From contig CALIXS010000018.1 in NCBI GenBank assembly GCA_938046095.1, positions 51,943-115,942 on the forward strand: DNA of 64,000 nt, written 5' to 3'. A program made the translations under genes and the position numbers. Position 1 is the stretch's first letter. Each line of letters opens with the position of its first letter. The notes under the pieces were generated by a model, which worked only from the letters and a program-made list of their open reading frames with translations, did no database searches and had not been told where the DNA came from. Below, in pieces: positions 17,443-24,449 of this stretch. The stretch comes from an uncultured Clostridia bacterium. GTDB taxonomy: Bacteria > Bacillota > Clostridia > Peptostreptococcales > Anaerovoracaceae.

Positions 17443-17445
17443 CAA
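17417..17445 (-). promoter_or_regulatory. Promoter of the Crp/Fnr gene
   Basis: On the minus strand TTGATT (17445-17440), 17 bases, TATAAT (17422-17417). The outer TTGAT/ATCAA arms, 22 bases apart, resemble half-sites of Crp/Fnr operators at non-canonical spacing, so autoregulation is possible. Confidence 0.7.
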
Positions 17446-17472
17446 GAGTATATTAAACAGGAGGAAATAAAA

Positions 17473-17691
17473 ATGGAAAAGTATATAACATCAGATAAAA
17501 CGGTCGGCGAAATCATCAGCACATATCCGGAAACGATAGAAGTTTTGCTTTCGAGCGGTATGCACTGCCTCGGATGCCCGGCATCGCAGGGCGAATCGCT
17601 TGCGAACGCATGTGCTGTCCACGGCCTTGATGTACAGCCCGTAGAAGACGCTGTAAACAAAGCCATCGCGGCAGCTCAGGCCGGCAAATAG
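17473..17691 (+). CDS. DUF1858 domain protein
   Basis: A 72-residue protein filled by one DUF1858 domain: ITSDKTVGEIISTYPETIEVL then GMHCLGCPASQGESL with the Cys pair C32-x-x-C35, and an Ala-rich C-terminal helix. The same domain forms the N-terminus of ScdA/RIC di-iron repair proteins and is found beside hybrid-cluster proteins. Stand-alone copies have no proven biochemistry; the CxxC pair may be redox-active or bind a metal (inference). A strong AGGAGG lies 8 bases before the ATG. It is divergent from the Crp/Fnr gene. Confidence 0.9.
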   Translation: MEKYITSDKTVGEIISTYPETIEVLLSSGMHCLGCPASQGESLANACAVHGLDVQPVEDAVNKAIAAAQAGK

Positions 17692-17747
17692 GAGCGCGCG
17701 TTACGAGCGTCCTTTTGGAACGGCGGCTCACTCAATTCATATGCAGA

Positions 17748-17782
17748 GCTCGCGGGCGAGAGCGCGTCAACGAGCGTTTTTT
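17748..17782 (+). terminator. Possible terminator after the DUF1858 gene
   Basis: GCTCG (17748-17752) can pair with CGAGC (17771-17775), followed by GTTTTTT. The stem is short and the loop long. The remaining part of 17692-17829 is GC-rich and I see no gene in it. Confidence 0.35.
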
Positions 17783-17829
17783 CGGAACCCGTTCGCTGTC
17801 TGCCACGTGGCAAAACGGGGATTGCCGCC

Positions 17830-17857
17830 TTGACGCTTCACGTGTATTTGCTATAAT
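17830..17857 (+). promoter_or_regulatory. Strong promoter of the structured leader
   Basis: TTGACG (17830-17835), 16 bases, TATAAT (17852-17857). A start near 17864 leaves about 210 transcribed bases before the coding ATG at 18074. Confidence 0.8.
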
Positions 17858-17863
17858 CTAAGT

Positions 17864-18073
17864 AGTCAAATAAAACAGGATGGCACAAGCGGGTATCCCG
17901 CATGCGGAATGAGATGAAACTCTCCGCGAGTAAGTAGCCGTGATGCTTCCGATATGAAGCGGAACCGGATACGTAATGCCGTCCGGTCTGAAGCGCCATC
18001 ACCGCGGCCGAAATCATCCGACTTCCGACCACGCGGACCGATGCCGCGTGGTCATTATCAGGAGGATGAAGAT
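17864..18073 (+). ncRNA. Candidate structured 5' leader / cis-regulatory RNA
   Basis: The leader folds by eye into a multibranch domain. P1 pairs GATGGC (17879-17884) with GCCATC (17995-18000) and encloses four hairpins: GCGGG/CCCGC (17889-17901), GCGGA plus GAG with CTC plus TCCGC (17904-17927), GCTTC/GAAGC (17945-17960) and ACCGGA/TCCGGT (17964-17987). The joining strand 17928-17944 (GAGTAAGTAGCCGTGAT) is unpaired and purine-rich. A separate perfect 10-bp hairpin, GACCACGCGG/CCGCGTGGTC (18027-18053), ends eight bases before the GGAGG ribosome site at 18061-18065. I could not match it to T-box, SAM, cobalamin, TPP, glycine, lysine, FMN, purine, Mg, Mn, ydaO, GEMM, THF, fluoride or ykkC motifs that I know. 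No T-run follows, so translational control seems likelier than termination. Confidence 0.6.
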
Positions 18074-18379
18074 ATGCTAAGGCTTGATTGGCTCAAACAG
18101 GACGAAAACGTATCATACGTCGACGCGAACACGTTTATACCGAACTATGCTAAAGAAACGGGAATACCCGATTTGCTCAGGCAGATCATAGAGTTTGTCG
18201 AAAGCCCCGTAAAAGAAGGTAAAACGATAATCGGAACGAGGCGCACATCGCTCAGACTGTTTATTCCGGATCTCATGTTCGACGAACACATCGATATGGG
18301 TGAAAACCCCTGGCTCTATTCCGGTGATATGTATCCGGCATACTGCATATACGGCCTGCCCGAAAAATCAGAAGGTTAA
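18074..18379 (+). CDS. Conserved-looking hypothetical protein behind structured leader
   Basis: A 101-residue acidic soluble protein I do not recognise. It begins MLRLDWLKQDENVSYVD, has an amphipathic helix around residues 29-46 (GIPDLLRQIIEFVESPV), a strand-like TIIGTRRTSLRLFIPDLM and a Trp/Tyr-rich C-terminus (NPWLYSGDMYPAYCIYGL). No Cys pair, signal or TM segment. The frame is open back to an ATG at 17954, but GGAGG at 18061-18065 selects 18074 and the upstream bases fit the RNA structure better than a protein. It appears monocistronic. Its unusual leader suggests tight control by a ligand, ion or growth condition (inference). Confidence 0.6.
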   Translation: MLRLDWLKQDENVSYVDANTFIPNYAKETGIPDLLRQIIEFVESPVKEGKTIIGTRRTSLRLFIPDLMFDEHIDMGENPWLYSGDMYPAYCIYGLPEKSEG

Positions 18380-18396
18380 TCGCGCGGACGCGTTTT

Positions 18397-19233
18397 TCAC
18401 CCCTGCGCATTCGAACCGGCGGAGCTGTTCATCGGCGTAAGCTTTCCCCATACTACTATGCGGTCGTCACCGTAGTCGTATGTACACGTGCTCATCATTA
18501 CTATGCGGTCGCTGCCCGATACGCTTACACCGCCGGAATAACCGGCAAGCTCATTACCTGCGAGAATCATGTCGATATATGCCTGACGCGCCGCCGAATC
18601 ATCCTCGGGAATGAACATATCATAAACAGACGTGTTATTCGCGTCTACGTGCATCGCGCCGAAAATCTCGAGATAATAATTGCAGTCCGGCGTATAAAGC
18701 TGCATTATCGGATGGGTGCGGGCATAATCGGCATCGTCGAAGTAATCGCCGAGGCGGTTGAACATGCTGTCGTTCATCATACGGTGCCCGTATATTACAG
18801 TCATAAAGCAGTTGAACGGGTCCTCGCATCTGTAATCGATAAAAAGTGAGCCGTATCTGCTGGACTCCCCTGTCATTATATGAGTCAGGTAATAATCATT
18901 GTCCGAACCCTGTACGACAGGGTAGTTTATCGACGTGCCGCGCGAGCGCAGCCAGCCCTTGACGTCGCTGCCCTTTGCCATCAGCGCCTCCCAATTGATA
19001 TCCAGAAACTCCGGATCGTCTTCCCCCGAGGATCCGAGAATGCCTGCGCCGGCTGATTTGCCGGTACCTGCAATATCTGCAAGAGCATCGTAAGCCGATT
19101 TCCCGTTATGATACTCCAGGAGTATCGAAACGACTTTGTACGCGCTGAAAACCATAACGCACAGCAGAATGACCGTTATTATCCTGAATATAATGTCACT
19201 CTTTTTTTTCTTTTTGTTTTCTCTCGTCGACAT
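18397..19233 (-). CDS. srtB: Class B sortase
   Basis: A 278-residue membrane-anchored transpeptidase that cleaves a C-terminal sorting signal and joins the protein to the cell wall peptide. One N-terminal TM (FRIITVILLCVMVFSAYKVVSI, about 16-37), then the sortase barrel with INWEALMAKGSDVKGWLRSRG and INYPVVQGSDNDYYLTH, typical of class B. Catalytic residues: His in VIYGHRM, Cys250 in MSTCTY (the usual TLSTC), Arg258 in DDRIVVWGK. Its ATG overlaps the stop of the cobC-like gene (TGATG), so it is translated as the last gene of the cobalamin operon, an odd place for a sortase. No sorting substrate with an NPQTN-like signal was seen in the window. Confidence 0.92.
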   Translation of the reverse strand: MSTRENKKKKKSDIIFRIITVILLCVMVFSAYKVVSILLEYHNGKSAYDALADIAGTGKSAGAGILGSSGEDDPEFLDINWEALMAKGSDVKGWLRSRGTSINYPVVQGSDNDYYLTHIMTGESSRYGSLFIDYRCEDPFNCFMTVIYGHRMMNDSMFNRLGDYFDDADYARTHPIMQLYTPDCNYYLEIFGAMHVDANNTSVYDMFIPEDDSAARQAYIDMILAGNELAGYSGGVSVSGSDRIVMMSTCTYDYGDDRIVVWGKLTPMNSSAGSNAQG

Positions 19234-19898
19234 CAGAAAATACCCCCAGCACTTTCATCCTCATTATACCCGTTTATCGCGTCCTGAAGCGAATCACCGA
19301 CACGTCCGAAGCTTTCCGACCGTACCGGTCTGTCCCCCTCCATATATACCGTATAACCACAGCCGGGCCGAGGCATCCAGCTCCACATCGTTTCGTATTT
19401 CCCGGGGAACATGTCCTGAAGCATCGCCGATATCACGCCGCCGTGGCATATCGCCACCGTCACCTCATGACGCTCATGCAGCGCCACCAGTTCCGCCATC
19501 CCGCGCGATATACGCTCGGCAAAGGCGTTGCGCGATTCTCCGTTCGGCAAAGCGAGCTCTCCGGTCCTGTCGTAGCCCCACTCGAGGAAGAGCTCGTCCT
19601 GCGTAAGCTCCTCAAAAGCTCTGCATTCGTAATCGCCGAAGCTCATTTCCTGAAGATCGGGAAGTACGGTATGCCGTACGTTACCGTAAAGCAGCTCAAG
19701 AGTTTCTTCGGTGCGCACAAGCCCCGAAGTTACAAACTGAGCACCGTCGGGAACATCCGGATAAAGCCCGTCCGCCTTTTGCTCTATGAGCTCCTCGCGT
19801 CCCTCCTGCGAAAGAGGTATGTCTGCAGCGCCGTAGAACCACCTTTTTTTATTGCCCTCCGTTATGCCGTGGCGAATCAGAATTATCCTGCTTTCCAT
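19233..19898 (-). CDS. cobC: Histidine phosphatase, probable alpha-ribazole phosphatase (CobC-like)
   Basis: A 221-residue phosphoglycerate-mutase-like phosphatase starting MESRIILIRHGITEGN, with the phospho-histidine at His10 in RHG, the conserved FVTSGLVRTEETLELL, an acidic catalytic residue near QEMSFGDYECRAFEEL and the second His in VAICHGGVISAML. In this operon it most likely dephosphorylates alpha-ribazole phosphate or adenosylcobalamin phosphate at the end of lower-loop assembly; the fold alone would also allow other phosphomonoesterase roles. The ATG at 19898 overlaps the TAA of the upstream gene (TAATG) and follows AAGGA; a longer frame to 19925 lies inside that gene. Confidence 0.82.
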   Translation of the reverse strand: MESRIILIRHGITEGNKKRWFYGAADIPLSQEGREELIEQKADGLYPDVPDGAQFVTSGLVRTEETLELLYGNVRHTVLPDLQEMSFGDYECRAFEELTQDELFLEWGYDRTGELALPNGESRNAFAERISRGMAELVALHERHEVTVAICHGGVISAMLQDMFPGKYETMWSWMPRPGCGYTVYMEGDRPVRSESFGRVGDSLQDAINGYNEDESAGGIF

Positions 19899-20272
19899 TA
19901 TTTTATCCTTTGTCCGATACCGCAAAATACGGTATATACTTCGTCAGCCCATGCGGCGAGTTGGTTGCAGCAGCGTCCGTTCGTCTCCCTCCACGCGCGT
20001 TCTGTCTCGTCCGTCGGCACAAGTCCGCGCGAAATATCGTCGGAAATCACTATTTTGTCGGCAAAGACCGCACGGTTCGCCCTGATGTATGCAAGTGCAT
20101 CCTCTCCGCGGCACTCACAGCCGTACGTGAACTCGTGAAACGCGTAGATTAACGGACGATCGAAAGAAAGCGCTCTGTTGCCCGGAGTACAGTATTCCGC
20201 GTCAGTAACGCCGAATTTCCTTTTTACGAATTCCAACTTGCCCTGATATGAGCCTCCGAAAACAAAAATCAT
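19898..20272 (-). CDS. Short CobU-like protein (second cobinamide kinase homologue)
   Basis: A 124-residue protein beginning MIFVFGGSYQGKLEFVKRKFG, where GGSYQGK replaces the P-loop of CobU (GGxRSGKS). The C-terminal half (SDDISRGLVPTDETERAWRE then NQLAAWADEVYTVFCGI) matches the end of CobU, including the region that closes over the nucleotide. The middle is shortened and I see no counterpart of the guanylylated His, so it may keep only a kinase-like or regulatory role, or be inactive. It starts at the ATG at 20272, four bases after GGAGGA, just 11 bp past the cobS stop. A full CobU is encoded two genes upstream. Similar duplicates occur in other Clostridia, where function is not settled. Confidence 0.7.
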   Translation of the reverse strand: MIFVFGGSYQGKLEFVKRKFGVTDAEYCTPGNRALSFDRPLIYAFHEFTYGCECRGEDALAYIRANRAVFADKIVISDDISRGLVPTDETERAWRETNGRCCNQLAAWADEVYTVFCGIGQRIK

Positions 20273-20283
20273 ACTTCCTCCGT

Positions 20284-21078
20284 CTAAAACAAAGCGATGA
20301 ATACGAGCCCCGCGACCTCGCCCGCACATATCGAATAACCAGCAATGTCACCGTTCATACCGTCGAGCCGACACTTCGCGTAAAGGCAGGCCGTAAACGT
20401 TGCAAAAAACGTCACAAGCGCCGTACCGACAGGCTTAATCGTACCGGCCGCCCCACCGCAGTTATTCCATACGGTCCCCACCGCGGCAGCTGTCGCCGTA
20501 ACGGCGACGGCAAATACGGCGAGCATAATCGTATATTTCGTCCTCGGCGCACTGTGAGCCTCGAGGTACTGACTCGTTTCCATCGGCTTGAAATTAAGCA
20601 CGCACGCGCCTGATGCCGCCCGCGACGCGACCGGAATCACTGTCAGCACAAGCAGATCGGCATACGCAGGCTCGGACGCCAGAAAAGATATCATCGACGA
20701 CAGACTTGCGAGCACGAGAAAGACGACGGTTATGACCGCAAAGGCTCCGACGTTGCTGTCCTTGAGTATCCTGCGCCTCTCCTCGAGCGGACGCCTCGAC
20801 ATCACGGCGTCGTTGACATCCATAAACCCGTCCATGTGCATAAACCCGCAAACGGCATAGATAAAAAATGTCATAGCAAACGATGAGAGTATGACCGGAA
20901 CACCGACAAAGGTTACAAAAACACCGAGCCCGAACCAAAGCAGCCCGGCTGCAAAGCCGATGAGCGGAAGAAAGCCGAGCATCATGTTCTTCAGTTTTCC
21001 GTCCCAGTGCCTGTATGGGCACGGCAGGCTTAGAAAATTGCCCCACGCCATAAAAAATGCAGTCACGATATTTTTCAT
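20284..21078 (-). CDS. cobS: Adenosylcobinamide-GDP ribazoletransferase (cobalamin synthase)
   Basis: A 264-residue integral membrane enzyme that joins adenosylcobinamide-GDP to alpha-ribazole (phosphate) to give adenosylcobalamin (phosphate). Hydrophobic helices alternate with short loops; the family motif FFIYAVCGFMHMDGFMDVNDAVMSRR (the HxDGxxDxxDA element, in two parts here) is at about residues 73-98, followed by DSNVGAFAV, both hallmark motifs. It ends in a hydrophobic helix (AGEVAGLVFIALF). The gene abuts cobU upstream with no gap and precedes the short CobU-like gene by 11 bp. Confidence 0.93.
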   Translation of the reverse strand: MKNIVTAFFMAWGNFLSLPCPYRHWDGKLKNMMLGFLPLIGFAAGLLWFGLGVFVTFVGVPVILSSFAMTFFIYAVCGFMHMDGFMDVNDAVMSRRPLEERRRILKDSNVGAFAVITVVFLVLASLSSMISFLASEPAYADLLVLTVIPVASRAASGACVLNFKPMETSQYLEAHSAPRTKYTIMLAVFAVAVTATAAAVGTVWNNCGGAAGTIKPVGTALVTFFATFTACLYAKCRLDGMNGDIAGYSICAGEVAGLVFIALF

Positions 21079-21600
21079 TTATTTTACCCTTCGCGGTATT
21101 TTACAGATCACCTCGTAGACCTCGTCGCAGATCTCTGCCAGCGCTCTGTCACATAGCGCAAGACCCATTCTGTAATTTTCCGTATACTCTTCGGGACGCA
21201 AAGCCTCGGAATAGATGAAATCGGAAACGAAGACGACATTTCCGGACGCCCTTGCGAACGATACGAGATCCTTTGCCGTATCCTCCGCCGCATCCTCAAA
21301 ATACTCGCCGTCTCTGAACATATTGTTGGCGAGTAGCGCAGTGCAGGAATCGAGAAGAAAAACGCCTTCGTACATCTGTGCAAGGGGCGCCGTGCGATAG
21401 GGCTCTTCTATGGTGATAAACCCGAGGCCGTCGCGATCCTCTATATGTCTTTTTATCCTCAGTCTGTCCTCATCGTCGCCTGCTATCATAGTCGCAACGT
21501 AATAAAGAGGCAGTCCGTCTTTTTTCGCCAGCCCTGCGGCAAGTTCCTGCGCAAACGACGATTTTCCGTTTTTTGCTCCGCCGCTGATAAATACGTTCAT
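21079..21600 (-). CDS. cobU: Adenosylcobinamide kinase / adenosylcobinamide-phosphate guanylyltransferase
   Basis: A 173-residue P-loop enzyme: FISGGAKNGKSSFAQELA (4-21) holds the P-loop, RIKRHIEDRDG contains the His expected to be guanylylated, and FITIEEP and VFLLDSCTALLANNMF follow the CobU order. The C-terminal ALAEICDEVYEVICKIPRRV matches the family. It phosphorylates adenosylcobinamide and transfers GMP to it. Length equals the usual 170-185. It starts 1 bp after the cobT stop without a clear ribosome site, suggesting translational coupling. Confidence 0.92.
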   Translation of the reverse strand: MNVFISGGAKNGKSSFAQELAAGLAKKDGLPLYYVATMIAGDDEDRLRIKRHIEDRDGLGFITIEEPYRTAPLAQMYEGVFLLDSCTALLANNMFRDGEYFEDAAEDTAKDLVSFARASGNVVFVSDFIYSEALRPEEYTENYRMGLALCDRALAEICDEVYEVICKIPRRVK

Positions 21601-21601
21601 A

Positions 21602-22738
21602 TCAAAAGTCGTTGTTTTTTCTGAGCTCCTCGAGGTATTCCGCGTCGATGCTTCCCTCTTCGAGGCTCTTCATGAGGTTCATCGCCGCAAGCGATGCCTC
21701 GACTATTTTGAAAGCTATGGGACATCCCGATCCCTCGCCCAGCTTCATGCCGAGATCAAACATCGGCGGTATGCCGAGCTTTCCGACAGCGAGACTGTAA
21801 CCCGACTCCTGAGATTTGTGGCTTGTAAAAAGAAAATCCTTTACCTGAGGCGCAATCTCGGATGCCAGCAACGCGGCTGCAACGGATATAAATCCGTCAG
21901 CTACGACGGGAATCCTGTAAACGGCAGCGCCGATATACGCCCCTGCCATACCGAGTATGTCAAACCCCCCCATGCGGCGAGCCACCTCGATAGGGTCATC
22001 ACAGTTATATTTTGCCACTGCCGCGTTTACAACCTCTTTTTTGCGGGCAAGACCCTCGTCGTTCAGGCCGCCGCCTCTTCCGACAACATCCGCAGCATCT
22101 GCACCCGTAAACGCGCAGATCATGCATGCTCCCGTAGTCGAATTGCCGATACCCATCTCTCCCACGCCGATGATGTCCATACCGGCAGTCTTACACGCTT
22201 TAGCCGCTTCTATACCTACGAACAAAGCGGCAAGTGCCTGCTTCTTCGTCATTGCGGGTTCCTTTGCGAGGTTTCCGGTTCCGTCGGCGATGCGCCTGTC
22301 TACGACGCCCTCCGCAAGCCTGCCGTCCGATGTCAGCATATCGTTTACGCTCAGCTCAGGCTGTATCGGAAGTCTTACTCCTATGTCTATATCGAGTATA
22401 TCAATTCCAAAATATTTCGCCTGTGAGCCTACACCCGTTATCCGCCTTGTAAAATTCTGCGTCTGCATCAAAGTCACCGTCTGCGGCGCGGATGCGACAC
22501 CCTCCGCTACGACTCCGTTGTCGGCGCACATCAGTATTATCGCCTGTTTTGCGGCTTCGTTGCCGTAAGGCTTTCCCGTTATCCCCGCTATTCTGATACT
22601 GATATCCTCGAGCCGCCCGAGACTTCCCGGCACCTTGACCCTGTAAGCCTGCCTCTTTTCAGCCTGCGCCATAGCCGCTTCATCGAGCGGCCTGACAGAG
22701 GCGATAAGCTCCTCCAACTCCTGAAGTGTATGCTCCAT
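21602..22738 (-). CDS. cobT: Nicotinate-nucleotide:dimethylbenzimidazole phosphoribosyltransferase
   Basis: A 378-residue enzyme that makes alpha-ribazole phosphate from nicotinate mononucleotide and a lower-ligand base. Landmarks in order: GSLGRLEDISIRIAGI near 30, MCADNGVVAEGVASAP near 65, GVGEMGIGNSTTGACM near 180, VGRGGGLNDEGLARK near 215 and KLGEGSGCPIAFKIVEA near 345, which carries the catalytic Glu. It starts at the ATG at 22738, after AGGGAG; the frame extends upstream but without a ribosome site. It is the first gene of the lower-loop operon. I found no cobalamin riboswitch in the 150-bp gap upstream. Confidence 0.94.
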   Translation of the reverse strand: MEHTLQELEELIASVRPLDEAAMAQAEKRQAYRVKVPGSLGRLEDISIRIAGITGKPYGNEAAKQAIILMCADNGVVAEGVASAPQTVTLMQTQNFTRRITGVGSQAKYFGIDILDIDIGVRLPIQPELSVNDMLTSDGRLAEGVVDRRIADGTGNLAKEPAMTKKQALAALFVGIEAAKACKTAGMDIIGVGEMGIGNSTTGACMICAFTGADAADVVGRGGGLNDEGLARKKEVVNAAVAKYNCDDPIEVARRMGGFDILGMAGAYIGAAVYRIPVVADGFISVAAALLASEIAPQVKDFLFTSHKSQESGYSLAVGKLGIPPMFDLGMKLGEGSGCPIAFKIVEASLAAMNLMKSLEEGSIDAEYLEELRKNNDF

Positions 22739-22815
22739 ATTCGATCTCCCTGATTGCTTTGTTCTGACCACAACCATCTTATCACATTTTTGTTTTGGGG
22801 AAAAGTATACCGCAC

Positions 22816-22844
22816 TTGCCAATCGCCTTCAACCGCTTTATAAT
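22816..22844 (+). promoter_or_regulatory. Promoter of the DMT transporter operon
   Basis: TTGCCA (22816-22821), 17 bases, TATAAT (22839-22844), 44 bp before the ATG at 22889. It shares the gap with the start of the cob operon. Confidence 0.7.
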
Positions 22845-22888
22845 TAGAATGTATTGGAAAATCAACGAAAACGAAAGAGAGAACGGTA

Positions 22889-23797
22889 ATGAGCAAAAAA
22901 GCTACGAGCAATATATTACTGTTGCTTACGGCGATAATATGGGGATCCTCATTTGTGGCACAAAAGGCGGGTACGGTTCTCGAACCCTTCACGTACAACG
23001 GGATACGGACACTCATAGGCGGGCTCGCACTGCTCCCGGTCATACTTATAACGAGCCGCAGGAATCCCTCGCCCCCGGATCCGGTCAAAAAACGCAAGAC
23101 CTTGGCGGGCGGCATCGCATGCGGTATATGCCTCGCCCTTGCATCAAATCTTCAGCAGTTCGGCATGTATTTCGACACCGGTGCAGGCAAGGCGGCTTTT
23201 ATTACGGCTCTATATATTATGATCGTTCCGATAATAGGACTGCTGGTCGGAAAAAGAAGCCGCGCAATAATCTGGATATGCGCAGTTATAGGCGCGATCG
23301 GCTTTTACCTGCTCACCATGGCGGGAACCGGCGAGAGCTTTCATATTCAGAAAGGCGATTTTTTTCTGCTGCTCTGCGCCGTCGCGTTTTCGTGTCACAT
23401 TCTGACGATTGATCACTTCTCCCCAAACACGGACGGCATCATGCTCTCTTGCATACAGTTCCTCGTTGCAGGTCTCGGCACTATAATACTTATGTTAATA
23501 TTTGAACATCCCGACATACATAAGATCCTCGATTGCTGGTTTCCTATCATATATGCTGGCGTTTTCTCGTGCGGAATAGCTTATACGCTGCAAGTCGTCG
23601 GGCAAAAGAATGCCCAGCCTGCTGCCGCGTCTTTGATCCTGAGCCTCGAATCCGTTTTTTCCGTTTTGTTCAGCGCCCTGCTGCTGCACGAACGGATGAG
23701 CGGTTTTGAAATCACGGGCTGCATAGTCATCTTTGCTGCCGTCATAATATCACAAATTCCCGAAAGGAATGAAAGAATTGAAAATAAACGGAAATGA
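22889..23797 (+). CDS. DMT-family transporter (two EamA domains)
   Basis: A 302-residue membrane protein with about 10 helices in two EamA repeats. The first begins ILLLLTAIIWGSSFVAQKAG (about 7-26) with the typical NGIRTLIGGLALLPVI; the second covers about 150-295 and holds LSLESVFSVLFSALLLHERM, the family's conserved 9th-helix motif. It exports or imports small metabolites, often amino acids; the substrate is unknown. It opens a three-gene plus-strand set with a phosphoribosyltransferase and a phosphohexomutase. Confidence 0.9.
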   Translation: MSKKATSNILLLLTAIIWGSSFVAQKAGTVLEPFTYNGIRTLIGGLALLPVILITSRRNPSPPDPVKKRKTLAGGIACGICLALASNLQQFGMYFDTGAGKAAFITALYIMIVPIIGLLVGKRSRAIIWICAVIGAIGFYLLTMAGTGESFHIQKGDFFLLLCAVAFSCHILTIDHFSPNTDGIMLSCIQFLVAGLGTIILMLIFEHPDIHKILDCWFPIIYAGVFSCGIAYTLQVVGQKNAQPAAASLILSLESVFSVLFSALLLHERMSGFEITGCIVIFAAVIISQIPERNERIENKRK

Positions 23798-23827
23798 GGT
23801 GCCGGAGCTTATGAGAGGGTATTCATT

Positions 23828-24379
23828 ATGTACCATGAAATGAAAATTGCAGGTCTGACGAGGAGGCTTCCGCTTTGTCCGATCAGCGACGATACACAGA
23901 TCGGCGCGTTTATAATGTTCGGAGATATGGAGCTTACCACCGCCTCCGCGAGCGAGCTGCTCACACGAGCTCCGGAATTTGATGTAATCGTAACGGCGGA
24001 ATCTAAGGGCATACCGCTCGCCTGCGAGCTGTCACGCCTTTCCGGCAACAAGCCGTACATCGTCCTTCGCAAGGAGCCTAAGCTTTATATGCGCGGCGTA
24101 ATAAAGACGACCGTCGACTCTATAACGACAGACCACATACAAATCCTTTGCATGGGAGAGGACGATGCACATCTGCTGAATGGTGCGCGCGTACTCGCCG
24201 CAGACGACGTAATAAGCACGGGGAACTCGCTCAAATCCATGGAAACACTCATAAAACAGGTTCACGGCAATATAGTAGGGCGTATTTGCGTCCTTGCGGA
24301 GGGCGACGCTGCTGAGCGAGACGATATAATGTATCTCGAAAGACTGCCTCTGTTCAATGCCGACGGTTCAGTAAAATAA
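23828..24379 (+). CDS. Purine phosphoribosyltransferase-like protein (Apt-type)
   Basis: A 183-residue type I phosphoribosyltransferase. The PRPP loop VLAADDVISTGNSL is at about 123-136 and the flexible-loop region KPYIVLRKEPKLYMRGVI at about 77-94. It resembles adenine phosphoribosyltransferases, which turn a base and PRPP into a nucleotide, but specificity cannot be fixed: relatives also act as regulators. GAGAGG lies 9 bases before the ATG; a second ATG three codons on is possible. It is 30 bp after the transporter gene and is probably co-transcribed. Confidence 0.8.
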   Translation: MYHEMKIAGLTRRLPLCPISDDTQIGAFIMFGDMELTTASASELLTRAPEFDVIVTAESKGIPLACELSRLSGNKPYIVLRKEPKLYMRGVIKTTVDSITTDHIQILCMGEDDAHLLNGARVLAADDVISTGNSLKSMETLIKQVHGNIVGRICVLAEGDAAERDDIMYLERLPLFNADGSVK

Positions 24380-24449
24380 CCCCGAACGGTCTGCAAAAGC
24401 AAATTCAGCTTGTTGTCGACCTGACGCTGCCGACAGTTAGGAGAAAATT

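Noticed and set aside
17414..17445. Canonical FNR box
   Set aside because: The TTGAT and ATCAA arms are 22 bases apart rather than 4, so this is not a standard site.
17954..18073. Forty extra N-terminal codons for the 101-aa protein
   Set aside because: GGAGG at 18061-18065 selects the ATG at 18074, and the upstream part is Arg/Pro-rich and coincides with paired RNA segments.
22739..22888. Cobalamin riboswitch upstream of cobT
   Set aside because: The gap is too short and lacks any B12-box-like sequence.
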